Shown here piece after piece: positions 41,278 through 49,411 of a stretch of DNA of 64,000 nucleotides. The position numbers were made by a program, and so were the translations under genes. Position 1 is the stretch's first letter, and every line of letters begins with the position of its first letter. Source of the DNA: an uncultured Lachnospiraceae bacterium (GTDB lineage: Bacteria > Bacillota > Clostridia > Lachnospirales > Lachnospiraceae); NCBI GenBank assembly GCA_900549995.1, contig URQQ01000004.1, positions 1 to 64,000 of the forward strand, in the 5' to 3' direction. The notes under the pieces were generated by a model. It was not told the DNA's origin, did no database searches, and saw only the letters and a program-made list of their open reading frames with translations.

Positions 41278-42213
41278 ATGAGAAGCAGATGGTTTAACGG
41301 TAAATTTATCATCATTTCTGTGTTGATCTGCATTCTGTATTCGGGCTGCTCTGCGGATGCATCCCCCTCCTCCTCTTCCAAAAAAACATCCGGAAAACGT
41401 GACAACACACCTCAGGTTCTCATTCCGGAAGCTTCCGGAAGTACTGTTTACCAGTCCGATGTGGCCTCCATCGATGCTTCCAACAGTTCCGAAGGTTACG
41501 TTATGGCTTCCTACAGCGGTTCAAACCCTAAAGTAAAACTACAGATCGCAACGCCTGCAGGCATAAAGTACACCTACCTGATGTCCGGCAATGGGCAGTA
41601 TGAAGCATTCCCGTTGACCGGCGGCAGCGGTTCTTATCAGATGACTGTCTACGAAAATGTCTCGGGGGATGAATATGCAGCTTCACTTGCCCAGACAATC
41701 GATGTAACTGTCAGTGATGAATTTAAACCGTATCTCTATCCGAATCAGTATGTTTCCTTTACTCCCGAAAGCAGTGCAGTGAAAAAGGGGGCAAAACTGG
41801 TGAAATCTGCCGATACGGATCTCGATGCCATCAAAGATATCTATAATTACGTCATTAAAAACGTTGCTTATGATAAAAAACTTGCTGAGAATGTTGCTTA
41901 CGGATATCTGCCGGATGTGGATAAAACTTTAAAAGAAAAAACCGGCATCTGTTTCGACTATGCCGCCCTCATGACTGCAATGCTGCGCTCCCAGCGCATT
42001 CCTACCCGGCTGGAAGTCGGATATTCAGGGGATGTCTACCACGCCTGGATCAGTTCCTATATTGATGAGATCGGCTGGGTCGACAATGTCATTGAATTCG
42101 ACGGCAAATCCTGGACCTTGATGGATCCTACACTTGCAGCGAACAACAAAGCAAAAAATGTAAAGAAATATATCAGTGACGGAAGTCATTATACGATAAA
42201 GTATACCTATTGA
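41278..42213 (+). CDS. Transglutaminase-like lipoprotein
   Basis: 311 residues. The lipobox L-Y-S-G-C ends the signal peptide near residue 24, followed by a Ser/Lys-rich linker. A beta domain (about 60-150) precedes a transglutaminase-like domain with the catalytic triad visible: Cys in G-I-C-F-D-Y-A, His in Y-H-A-W and Asp in M-D-P-T. Bacterial members are cysteine proteases or crosslinkers. It is the first gene of the pilus-like operon, 52 bp before pilC, which suggests work on the pilus or cell envelope. AGGAGG precedes the ATG. Confidence 0.88.
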   Translation: MRSRWFNGKFIIISVLICILYSGCSADASPSSSSKKTSGKRDNTPQVLIPEASGSTVYQSDVASIDASNSSEGYVMASYSGSNPKVKLQIATPAGIKYTYLMSGNGQYEAFPLTGGSGSYQMTVYENVSGDEYAASLAQTIDVTVSDEFKPYLYPNQYVSFTPESSAVKKGAKLVKSADTDLDAIKDIYNYVIKNVAYDKKLAENVAYGYLPDVDKTLKEKTGICFDYAALMTAMLRSQRIPTRLEVGYSGDVYHAWISSYIDEIGWVDNVIEFDGKSWTLMDPTLAANNKAKNVKKYISDGSHYTIKYTY

Positions 42214-42265
42214 TTTTGATGTCTGATACGGCCCGCGATTAACCGTAAGACAGAAAGGAGAACCT

Positions 42266-43318
42266 ATGGCTCAACCAATAAATGCAAAGCCTCTTTCCAA
42301 CGAAGAAACCGCATCCTTCTGCAATCAGATGGCCATGATCTTAAAGTCTGGAATCTCTTCCATTGAGGGGATATCCATTATGATTGAAGATGCCCGGACA
42401 GAAGATGAAAGACAGATTCTCAAGACAATTGAGGAGACACTGTTAAGTACCGGAAGTTTTCACACGGCACTTGAATCCTCTGATGTTTTCCCCCCATATC
42501 TTCTGAAACTTACCAATATAGGAGAACAATCAGGAAAACTTGATGAAGTTATGCTGTCTCTTGGCACCCACTATGAACGCGAAGCACAGATTGCCGCTTC
42601 CATTAAAAATGCTGTTACATATCCGCTTGTCATGATCAGCATGATGGTGTTAATTATTTTAATTCTAATTATGAAGGTACTCCCCGTGTTCAGCCAGGTT
42701 TTCACCCAGCTCGGACAGAAAATGAACGGTTTCTCCAGCGGCCTTTTAAACTTCGGCAATGTTTTAAATAAGTATTCCATCGTCCTGATCGTAATTCTTG
42801 TCATACTGGCGGCATGTTTCATTATCGGTTTCTATACACAGGCCGGGAGACGTTTCTTTTCAAAGACCGCCGGAAAACTCGGAATTTCAAAATCACTGAC
42901 TTCTAAAATTGCCTCCTGCCGTTTCGCCAGCGGCATGGCCCTTACACTGAGCAGCGGCCTGAATCCGGATCAGAGTCTTGAACTTGCAGCTGCACTGACT
43001 GAAGACACTGCATTTTTAAAAAAAGCATCCAAATGTCAGGAGCTTCTGGACAGCGGTACGGACTTTTCCGCAGCTCTGTCTGATTCCGGCATTTTCTCCG
43101 GAATTTATGCACGTATGGTTACCGTTGGTTTCAAAACCGGGTCTCTGGATGAAGTCATGAAAAAAATCGCAGTACAGTATGAAGAGGAAATTGACGGACA
43201 GATCAGCCGGGTCATCGCAATGCTTGAACCTACGCTGGTTGCCGTATTATCCGTGATTGTCGGAGTCATCCTCCTGTCTGTGATGCTGCCTCTGATCGGA
43301 ATCATGTCCAGTTTTTAA
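42266..43318 (+). CDS. Type II secretion / type IV pilus inner-membrane platform protein (GspF/PilC)
   Basis: 350 residues with the duplicated T2SF domain. Copy one (about residues 15-135) starts F-C-N-Q-M-A-M-I-L-K-S-G-I, copy two (about 215-340) starts F-A-S-G-M-A-L-T-L-S-S-G-L. Three membrane segments lie near 120-140, 170-190 and 320-345. The protein is the inner-membrane base on which pilins assemble and to which the cytoplasmic ATPase couples. GGAG precedes the ATG. Confidence 0.92.
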   Translation: MAQPINAKPLSNEETASFCNQMAMILKSGISSIEGISIMIEDARTEDERQILKTIEETLLSTGSFHTALESSDVFPPYLLKLTNIGEQSGKLDEVMLSLGTHYEREAQIAASIKNAVTYPLVMISMMVLIILILIMKVLPVFSQVFTQLGQKMNGFSSGLLNFGNVLNKYSIVLIVILVILAACFIIGFYTQAGRRFFSKTAGKLGISKSLTSKIASCRFASGMALTLSSGLNPDQSLELAAALTEDTAFLKKASKCQELLDSGTDFSAALSDSGIFSGIYARMVTVGFKTGSLDEVMKKIAVQYEEEIDGQISRVIAMLEPTLVAVLSVIVGVILLSVMLPLIGIMSSF

Positions 43319-43330
43319 GGAGGAATGAAG

Positions 43331-43660
43331 ATGAATCGTTTTATGTATTCCAACAGGAAAAAAAGTCATACGCTTCTCATCTCAGTCCTGCTGTTCCTCC
43401 TGATTACCGGTCTGTTTTACTATCTTACAGATGCATGGTCGGGAACTGCTTCCAGGGAACAGAAAGCTGCTCTGGAGCGCACATTACAGGAAGGCATTGT
43501 CCATTGTTATTGTGTGGAGGGAAGATACCCTGAGAGTCTTTCCTATCTGAAGGAAAACTATGGAATCGCTTATGATGAGAACCTTTATTTTGTAGATTAC
43601 CAGCCAATTGCTGAAAATATTATGCCTGACATCACTGTCCTTGAACGTACCGTACAGTAG
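43331..43660 (+). CDS. Small pilus-operon membrane protein, pseudopilin-like
   Basis: 109 residues: basic start, one membrane helix (about residues 14-34) and an extracytoplasmic domain with two cysteines (H-C-Y-C-V) near residue 60. The G-x-Y-P-E-S-L-S-Y-L segment resembles the short C-terminal region of minor pseudopilins. No canonical G-F-x-x-x-E prepilin site is seen. ATG 43331 has AGGAGG 7 nt before it. It is 12 bp behind pilC. Function inferred from context. Confidence 0.75.
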   Translation: MNRFMYSNRKKSHTLLISVLLFLLITGLFYYLTDAWSGTASREQKAALERTLQEGIVHCYCVEGRYPESLSYLKENYGIAYDENLYFVDYQPIAENIMPDITVLERTVQ

Positions 43661-43678
43661 TCAGAGAAGGGAGACGCC

Positions 43679-44164
43679 GTGAAACTTAAAAGCCGCAGCA
43701 GCCATGTGGTTGACCTTTTATTTACAATTGCATTATTTTTTGTGTTTGCCGTCTCTTCCCTTTCAGTCATACTGATATCGTCAAATGCATACCGGCAGAT
43801 TCAGAAACAGACAGAAGCGAACTACAGCGCAAGGACTTCCCTCACCTACATCGCACAAAAAATCCGCCAGAACGATGTCGGCGGACAGATTTCCCTTGGA
43901 ACGATAGACGGACAGGATTCCCTGATTCTGAAGAAAGAATATCAGGATACCTCCTATCTGACCTATATCTATGAATACAAAGGGGAGTTGAAAGAATTAT
44001 TTATCAAAGATGGGGTGGACTTCTCTGCCTCTGACGGCAAGTCTATCATGAACGTGAACGGATTTACCGCCGAACAGCTCACTGATAATCTCTACCGCTT
44101 TGTCACAACAGCCCCTGACGGAAAAGAATATGAACTGGTCGTTGGTACAAGAACAAAATCATAA
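43679..44164 (+). CDS. DUF4860-like minor pseudopilin
   Basis: 161 residues from GTG 43679 (AAGGGAG upstream). One N-terminal hydrophobic helix (about residues 9-34) is followed by Q-I-Q-K-Q-T-E-A-N-Y-S-A-R-T-S-L-T-Y-I-A-Q-K-I-R-Q-N-D, a pattern of DUF4860 proteins in Firmicutes type IV pilus operons, and a beta-rich C-terminal domain. A helix plus such a domain fits a minor pilin. The usual E+5 is a D here (V-V-D-L-L), so processing is uncertain. Confidence 0.75.
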   Translation: MKLKSRSSHVVDLLFTIALFFVFAVSSLSVILISSNAYRQIQKQTEANYSARTSLTYIAQKIRQNDVGGQISLGTIDGQDSLILKKEYQDTSYLTYIYEYKGELKELFIKDGVDFSASDGKSIMNVNGFTAEQLTDNLYRFVTTAPDGKEYELVVGTRTKS

Positions 44165-44193
44165 CACGGTATATCTTTGGAAAGGAGACGCAG

Positions 44194-44670
44194 ATGAAAA
44201 AAGAAAATGCAAAAAGATCCAGTCTTTTTCTGATCGAACTTATGGCTGCCATTTTATTCTTTGCACTTGCCAGTGCTGTCTGCATCCAGGCCTTTGCAAA
44301 ATCACACACCAAAAGTATTGAGACAGCCCAATTAAATATGGCAGTCGCCAAAGCACAAAGTGCCGCGGAAATTTTTCAAACCAATGACGCGCCCATGGAA
44401 ATACTTCTTACCATTTATGAAGAAGGGCAGATCGATGGTGATACATTCACCGCATATCTTGATAAAGATTATAACTCCTGTCAGAAAAAAGATTCTTCCT
44501 ATATGTTAAAGGTTGCAATCCATCCTGCAGTACAGGATCAGACTGCACAGATTACAGTCAGTTCAGAAGCTTCTGAAAAAACAATCTATGCTCTCGAAGT
44601 GAAAAAACATCTCCCTTACACCCTGGGACAGTCCCCACAACAGGCAGATGAAAAGGGGGGCTTACAATGA
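44194..44670 (+). CDS. Type IV prepilin-like protein
   Basis: 158 residues. The leader K-K-E-N-A-K-R-S-S ends before L-F-L-I-E-L-M-A-A-I-L-F-F, a prepilin N-terminus with Glu at +5 and Ser rather than Gly at -1. A helix and a variable domain rich in E, Q and D follow. It is the clearest pilin of the operon. GGAG lies before the ATG. Its stop overlaps the start of the next gene by 4 bp (ATGA). Confidence 0.82.
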   Translation: MKKENAKRSSLFLIELMAAILFFALASAVCIQAFAKSHTKSIETAQLNMAVAKAQSAAEIFQTNDAPMEILLTIYEEGQIDGDTFTAYLDKDYNSCQKKDSSYMLKVAIHPAVQDQTAQITVSSEASEKTIYALEVKKHLPYTLGQSPQQADEKGGLQ

Positions 44671-45146
44671 ATCGCAAAAAATATCCGGTAACCAACATTG
44701 GAACAGCATTGATACTGACGGTATTCATCATACTCGCCCTCGTTACTTTTGCAGTGCTTTCCCTGCTCAATACAAGCCATGACTATCAGTTTACGAAAAA
44801 AATAGCAGACCGTACTTCGCTGTACTATAAAGCATCAAACGATGCCTCTGAACTGCTTGCACAGATAGATGAAACTGCTAAAAACTGTTACACAGCCGAC
44901 CGCGCACAGTACTACAGCAATCTAAAAAAAGAACTGGAACAGATGAATGAAGTTACCCTCCAGATTACCGATGATCGCTTTCTTGTATCCTATCAGACTC
45001 CCATCGGCGATGACCAGGCTTTGGAGGTAGAAGTATCTCTTCTATTCCCTTCTGAAATGGATGATTCTTTCTATACCATCCACCGATGGCAGGAAGTTTC
45101 TACGGAAGAATGGACTGGGGACACGCAATTGAACCTGCTAAACTAA
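44667..45146 (+). CDS. Pilus-operon membrane protein, minor pilin-like
   Basis: 159 residues: short basic start, N-I-G-T-A-L-I-L-T-V-F-I-I-L-A-L helix (about residues 10-33), then a helical and beta extracellular part with one cysteine. It lacks a prepilin cleavage motif but has the size and layout of small assembly proteins of type IV pilus loci. It is translationally coupled to the previous gene and ends 17 bp before pilT. Specific function unknown. Confidence 0.7.
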   Translation: MNRKKYPVTNIGTALILTVFIILALVTFAVLSLLNTSHDYQFTKKIADRTSLYYKASNDASELLAQIDETAKNCYTADRAQYYSNLKKELEQMNEVTLQITDDRFLVSYQTPIGDDQALEVEVSLLFPSEMDDSFYTIHRWQEVSTEEWTGDTQLNLLN

Positions 45147-45163
45147 CCACAGGAGATGATCAT

Positions 45164-46219
45164 ATGAATGTAACCGAATTATTAAGCAAAGCTGCCGACG
45201 AAGGCGCTTCTGATGTATTTTTAATTGCAGGGCTTCCCTTGTCCTGCCGGATTAACGGGGTTCTCCGACGTGAAGATGACACCCGGCTTCTTCCCCCGGA
45301 TACTGAGAACATGATTACCCAGATCTATGAACTTGCAAACCACCGTTCCATGGAGATTCTCCACGAAACCGGGGATGATGATTTTTCATTCGCAATCAAA
45401 GGACTGTCCCGTTTCAGGGTCAACACATACAAGCAAAGGGGCTCTCTTGCGGCTGTCATCCGAATCATAACCTTTACATTGCCCGACCCGAAAGATCTTG
45501 GTATCCCGGATACCATTATCAACTTTGGCAGGCTGAATAAGGGACTTGTGCTTGTCACCGGCCCTGCAGGCAGCGGAAAATCCACGACACTTGCCTGTAT
45601 CGTGGATCAGATCAATGCAACGATGGAACGCCATATCATTACACTGGAAGACCCCCTGGAATATCTTCACCCTCACAAGATGAGCATTGTAAGCCAGCGG
45701 GAAATCAATATAGATACCGAAACTTATGTCACCGCCTTAAGAGCAGCACTCCGGCAAAGCCCCGATGTGATTTTACTTGGGGAAATGCGTGATTATGAAA
45801 CAACAACCGTAGCCATGACTGCTGCCGAGACCGGACATTTGATTATCTCAACCCTCCACACAATCGGTGCCGCCAATACGATTGACCGTATTATAGATGT
45901 ATTTCCGCCGAACCAGCAGCGTCAGATTGCCGTACAGCTCTCCATGAGCCTGCAGGCGGTTGTCTCGCAGCAGCTTGTACCGACAATGGACGGACGGCGT
46001 GTTCCGGCCTTCGAGATTATGACAGCCACTCCCGCCATCCGCAATATGATCCGGGACAACAAAGTACACCAGATTGACGGAATGATCTATTCGTCTGCGA
46101 ACGAAGATATGGTTTCTATGGATACGAGTCTTCTGAACTTATATAAAAAAGGGACGATATCCAAAGACACCGCCCTCGCTTATGCGTCAAATGCGGAAAT
46201 GCTTTCAAAGAAGCTCTGA
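45164..46219 (+). CDS. PilT-like type IV pilus ATPase
   Basis: 351 residues. The Walker A motif is G-P-A-G-S-G-K-S-T near residue 133, the Asp box D-P-L-E near 165, the Walker B region D-V-I-L-L-G-E-M-R-D near 200 and the His box near 225 (G-H-L-I-I-S-T-L-H-T). Length and these motifs match PilT/PilU retraction ATPases more than the larger PilB assembly ATPase. AGGAG precedes ATG 45164. The assembly ATPase is not encoded in the visible operon, so this protein may be the only motor or PilB is elsewhere. Confidence 0.9.
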   Translation: MNVTELLSKAADEGASDVFLIAGLPLSCRINGVLRREDDTRLLPPDTENMITQIYELANHRSMEILHETGDDDFSFAIKGLSRFRVNTYKQRGSLAAVIRIITFTLPDPKDLGIPDTIINFGRLNKGLVLVTGPAGSGKSTTLACIVDQINATMERHIITLEDPLEYLHPHKMSIVSQREINIDTETYVTALRAALRQSPDVILLGEMRDYETTTVAMTAAETGHLIISTLHTIGAANTIDRIIDVFPPNQQRQIAVQLSMSLQAVVSQQLVPTMDGRRVPAFEIMTATPAIRNMIRDNKVHQIDGMIYSSANEDMVSMDTSLLNLYKKGTISKDTALAYASNAEMLSKKL

Positions 46220-46233
46220 CGTGAGTTTGGAAA

Positions 46234-46374
46234 TTATTTTCCGCAATGTCCGCCGCAGTGTTTACAGTCACCGCCGCACTGAATGGATTTGCCGTTTTTC
46301 TTATCTTTTACCATACTTCTTACCGCCAGCGCAACACCTGCGGCTACAATAATTCCTGCTATGATTGTTCCCAT
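46234..46374 (-). CDS. FeoB-associated Cys-rich membrane protein
   Basis: 46 residues read on the minus strand: M-G-T-I-I-A-G-I-I-V-A-A-G-V-A-L-A-V-R, then a Lys-rich turn and a tail with C-G-G-D-C-K-H-C-G-G-H-C-G. A membrane helix plus four cysteines matches the FeoB-associated Cys-rich family (PF12669), which lies beside feoB and may help with iron delivery or redox state. AGGAGG precedes the ATG. It is the last gene of the feo operon. Confidence 0.88.
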   Translation of the reverse strand: MGTIIAGIIVAAGVALAVRSMVKDKKNGKSIQCGGDCKHCGGHCGK

Positions 46375-46395
46375 AGAATCGCCTCCTTATAATCT

Positions 46396-46428
46396 AAGAG
46401 TCTGCACATCGCATGCAGACTCTTTTGA
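46396..46428 (+). terminator. Hairpin between feoB and the Cys-rich gene
   Basis: AAGAGTCTGCA pairs with TGCAGACTCTT. The T-run is clearer on the plus strand, where it could end the pilus operon; on the minus strand it may attenuate transcription before the Cys-rich gene. Confidence 0.6.
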
Positions 46429-46439
46429 ATTTTCATATA

Positions 46440-48623
46440 TTATTTTACACTTGCCGCACTTCGTAAATTTACCTTTAATGTATTGCTTTCTTTATATGGT
46501 CTGAACAGAAGATACAGGAAACCAATGATGAGTAAAAATGCCGCCACTGTCCAGATTCCAAACGCACCCGTTGTAATCAGTGTTCCAATCTGATATACAC
46601 ACAGTGCAACTACATATGCAAGCCCTGTCTGATATCCAATCGCAAACCAGAACCATTTCCCATTATTCATCTCTCTCTTGATCGCTCCCATTGCGGCAAA
46701 ACAAGGTGCGCATAAAAGGTTAAATACAAGGAATGAATATGCTGCAACGGTTGTCATGCTGCCTGCAAGCGATCCCCAGATCTCCGTCCCGTCTTCTGCC
46801 ACTTCTGCAAATCCATAGAGGATGCCAAAGGTTCCCACTACATTTTCTTTGGCTACAAGACCTGTGATGGCTGCGACTGCTGATTTCCAGTCTCCCCATC
46901 CAAGCGGAATGAAAAGCCACGCCAGTCCGTTGCCGATGGCTGCCAGAATACTGTGGTCAAGTTCCATATCGCCAAGCATCCTGAACTGTCCGTCTACCCA
47001 TCCGAAGTATGTCGTAAACCATACCACAATTGTTGAAAGCAGAATAATTGTACCCGCCTTTTTAATAAATGACCATCCGCGCTCCCACATACTCCTCAGT
47101 ACATTCGTGACAGTCGGAAGGTGGTATGCCGGAAGTTCCATAACAAAAGGTGCCGGATCTCCTGCGAACATTTTTGTCTTCTTCAGAATAATACCGGAGC
47201 AGATAATCGCTGCAATTCCAACGAAATATGCACTCGGCGCCACCCACCATGCTCCGCCGAACAGCGCACCTGCGATCAGGGCAATGATCGGTAGTTTCGC
47301 CCCGCACGGAATGAATGTGGTTGTCATAATCGTCATTTTTCTGTCGCGGTCATTTTCTATGGTTCTGGACGCCATAATCCCCGGAACACCGCAGCCGGAG
47401 CCAATCAGCATTGGAATAAATGATTTTCCCGAGAGTCCGAATTTTCGGAAAATACGGTCCATGATAAATGCAACCCTCGCCATATATCCGCAGGCTTCCA
47501 GAAATGCAAGAAAGATAAACAACACCAGCATCTGAGGTACAAACCCAAGAACTGCGCCTACGCCTGCCACGATACCGTCAAGAATCAGTCCCTGAAGCCA
47601 TGCCGCACAGCCGATTGCCTCGAGTGCGCCTCCGATCACTGTCGGAATACCAGGGACGTGAAGTCCAAAGAGGCTCCATCCATCACCGAATACACCGTCA
47701 TTCGCCCAGTCCGTAGCCCATGTGCCGACAGTTGAAACCGAGATATAGTAAACAATTACCATAACGACGGCGAAAATCGGAAGTGCCAGCCATCTGTTCG
47801 TCACAATGCGGTCAATTTTATCTGAAGTCGTCATTGCGTTTCTCTTGTTCTTTGTATAACACTCATTAATAATAGAAGAAATATACACATAACGCTCATT
47901 TGTAATAATACTTTCTGTATCATCATCCATATCTTCTTCTATCATGTTGATCTCATCTGTGATATCCGGAACATTTTTCATCCGATCTGTGATTTTATCA
48001 TCTTTTTCAAGGAGTTTGATTGCGAAGAATCTCTTCTGATCTTCCGGTATTTCTCCTCCGATCTTTGCTTCCACCGCATCGAGTACACTCTCCACCTGGG
48101 ACGCAAACTTATGTACCGGCGCCTTTGCGTTTTTCTTCTCTGCTGCTGCAACAGCTCTTTCTGCCGCCTTCTGGATACCGGCCCCTTTCAGCGCAGAAAT
48201 CTCAACTACTTCACAGCCCAGCTTCCTGCCCAATTTATCAATATATATTTTGTCGCCGTTCTTCTGCACGATATCCATCATGTTCACAGCCATAACTACC
48301 GGTATTCCCAGCTCCATCAGCTGTGTGGAAAGATAGAGGTTTCGTTCAATATTCGTACCATCCACAATATTTAAGATTGCATCCGGCCTTTCTGTAATCA
48401 GGTAATTTCTTGCCACCACTTCTTCCAGTGTATACGGAGACAGGGAATAAATTCCCGGAAGATCCATAATCACAACGTCTTTATACCCTTTTAACTTTCC
48501 TTCTTTCTTTTCTACCGTAACCCCCGGCCAGTTTCCAACGAACTGGTTAGATCCCGTGAGCGCATTAAATAATGTCGTTTTTCCACAGTTCGGGTTCCCC
48601 GCTAAAGCAATTTTCATTGACAT
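46440..48623 (-). CDS. feoB: Ferrous iron transporter FeoB
   Basis: 727 residues. The N-terminal G domain has G1 G-N-P-N-C-G-K-T-T, G2 P-G-V-T, G3 D-L-P-G and G4 N-M-M-D. The membrane part has two Gate motifs with conserved cysteines and G-S-G-C-G-V-P-G, and about eight helices. It imports Fe2+ across the membrane with GTP hydrolysis. GGAAG-type RBS. It follows two feoA genes and precedes the Cys-rich partner. Confidence 0.96.
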   Translation of the reverse strand: MSMKIALAGNPNCGKTTLFNALTGSNQFVGNWPGVTVEKKEGKLKGYKDVVIMDLPGIYSLSPYTLEEVVARNYLITERPDAILNIVDGTNIERNLYLSTQLMELGIPVVMAVNMMDIVQKNGDKIYIDKLGRKLGCEVVEISALKGAGIQKAAERAVAAAEKKNAKAPVHKFASQVESVLDAVEAKIGGEIPEDQKRFFAIKLLEKDDKITDRMKNVPDITDEINMIEEDMDDDTESIITNERYVYISSIINECYTKNKRNAMTTSDKIDRIVTNRWLALPIFAVVMVIVYYISVSTVGTWATDWANDGVFGDGWSLFGLHVPGIPTVIGGALEAIGCAAWLQGLILDGIVAGVGAVLGFVPQMLVLFIFLAFLEACGYMARVAFIMDRIFRKFGLSGKSFIPMLIGSGCGVPGIMASRTIENDRDRKMTIMTTTFIPCGAKLPIIALIAGALFGGAWWVAPSAYFVGIAAIICSGIILKKTKMFAGDPAPFVMELPAYHLPTVTNVLRSMWERGWSFIKKAGTIILLSTIVVWFTTYFGWVDGQFRMLGDMELDHSILAAIGNGLAWLFIPLGWGDWKSAVAAITGLVAKENVVGTFGILYGFAEVAEDGTEIWGSLAGSMTTVAAYSFLVFNLLCAPCFAAMGAIKREMNNGKWFWFAIGYQTGLAYVVALCVYQIGTLITTGAFGIWTVAAFLLIIGFLYLLFRPYKESNTLKVNLRSAASVK

Positions 48624-48656
48624 CTTTTCTCTCTTCCTTCCTTAAACAAACGTCGG

Positions 48657-48878
48657 CTACTCCACAATAATCATTTCTGCATCCGCTTTTCTCAGGGACA
48701 ATTCATATCCCCTGACAGTCACTTCCACAGGATCACCAAAAGGCGCAACCTTTCTGACAAATATATCAACACCTTTTGTAATTCCCATATCCATGATACG
48801 CCTTTTTACCGGACCCTCGCCTGTCAGTTTCACTACCTTTGTTTTCTTCCCGCACGGAATTTCTTTTAAAGTCTTCAT
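48657..48878 (-). CDS. feoA: FeoA domain protein (second)
   Basis: 73 residues forming one SH3-like FeoA domain with the family pattern R-R-I-M-D-M-G-I-T-K-G-V and D-P-V-E-V-T-V-R-G-Y-E-L-S-L-R. FeoA is a small cytoplasmic partner of FeoB thought to modulate transport. GGGAGAG precedes the ATG; it sits between the first feoA and feoB. Confidence 0.92.
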   Translation of the reverse strand: MKTLKEIPCGKKTKVVKLTGEGPVKRRIMDMGITKGVDIFVRKVAPFGDPVEVTVRGYELSLRKADAEMIIVE

Positions 48879-48890
48879 CTTCTCTCCCTC

Positions 48891-49106
48891 TTATCCTACC
48901 ATGATCTTATTTGCCATATCTTTACCAATGGCAATTCTGGATTCTTTCACATTCACGATCATGTTGCCGTTGATTTCCGATACAACCGTGACCAAAGCTC
49001 CTGTTACAAATCCGAGGTTCTCCAGAAACTTTCTCGTTTCATCTCTTCCGCCGACTTTACGTATTATATTTGGTTTTCCCTGTGTTACCATTGATAAGGG
49101 CATCAT
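48891..49106 (-). CDS. FeoA domain protein (first)
   Basis: 71 residues with an FeoA-like SH3 fold: K-F-L-E-N-L-G-F-V-T-G-A-L-V-T-V-V and I-N-G-N-M-I-V-N-V-K-E-S-R-I-A-I-G. It belongs to the feoA type that pairs with a second feoA in clostridial operons. It is the first gene of the operon and lies behind a consensus promoter and Fur-like box. Confidence 0.9.
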   Translation of the reverse strand: MMPLSMVTQGKPNIIRKVGGRDETRKFLENLGFVTGALVTVVSEINGNMIVNVKESRIAIGKDMANKIMVG

Positions 49107-49163
49107 CTCATCCTCTTTTCTTTTATATTTTTGATATTGATAATATTTTTCATTTATGCAGTT

Positions 49164-49192
49164 AGTATATGCTAATTGGAATCTTTTGTCAA
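49164..49192 (-). promoter_or_regulatory. Promoter of the feo operon
   Basis: Consensus TTGACA (49187-49192), 17-bp spacer, TATACT (49164-49169) on the minus strand. Confidence 0.75.
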
Positions 49193-49201
49193 TGGTTTAA
49201 T

Positions 49202-49216
49202 TGATAATCTTTATCA
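49202..49216 (-). promoter_or_regulatory. Fur-box-like palindrome upstream of feoA
   Basis: TGATAAAGATTATCA matches the 7-1-7 Fur box TGATAATNATTATCA at all but one defined position. It lies 10 bp upstream of the -35, consistent with iron-dependent repression. Confidence 0.7.
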
Positions 49217-49228
49217 TTTAATATTATT

Positions 49229-49330
49229 AATAGCATAAAGAATGTGCCTTAGCACATTCTCGCGCCGAGCGCGGTCGCTTGCGACATACTACATCTTTAC
49301 GCGAGTGCGTATCCCCCGGAGGGTTTTATA
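49229..49330. repeat. GC-rich palindromic intergenic element
   Basis: AGAATGTGC/GCACATTCT hairpin followed by GCGCGAG-type and GTCGCTTGCGAC palindromes, in an otherwise AT-rich gap of 305 bp. It is similar in character to the elements at 9503-9657 and 12467-12600. No gene is seen. Confidence 0.4.
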
Positions 49331-49362
49331 GCAAAGGAAATTAAATTTTCTTTATATAAAAA

Positions 49363-49402
49363 AAGCAGATGGAATAGTTCACCTACATTTCCATCTGCTT
49401 TG
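49363..49402 (-). terminator. Terminator of the Rpn-type gene
   Basis: AGCAGATGGAA and TTCCATCTGCT arms, with seven T on the minus strand just after the gene. Confidence 0.85.
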
Positions 49403-49411
49403 TATTGACAT

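Noticed and set aside
46822..47535. 237-residue plus-strand open frame opposite feoB
   Set aside because: Antisense shadow of a highly conserved transporter gene.
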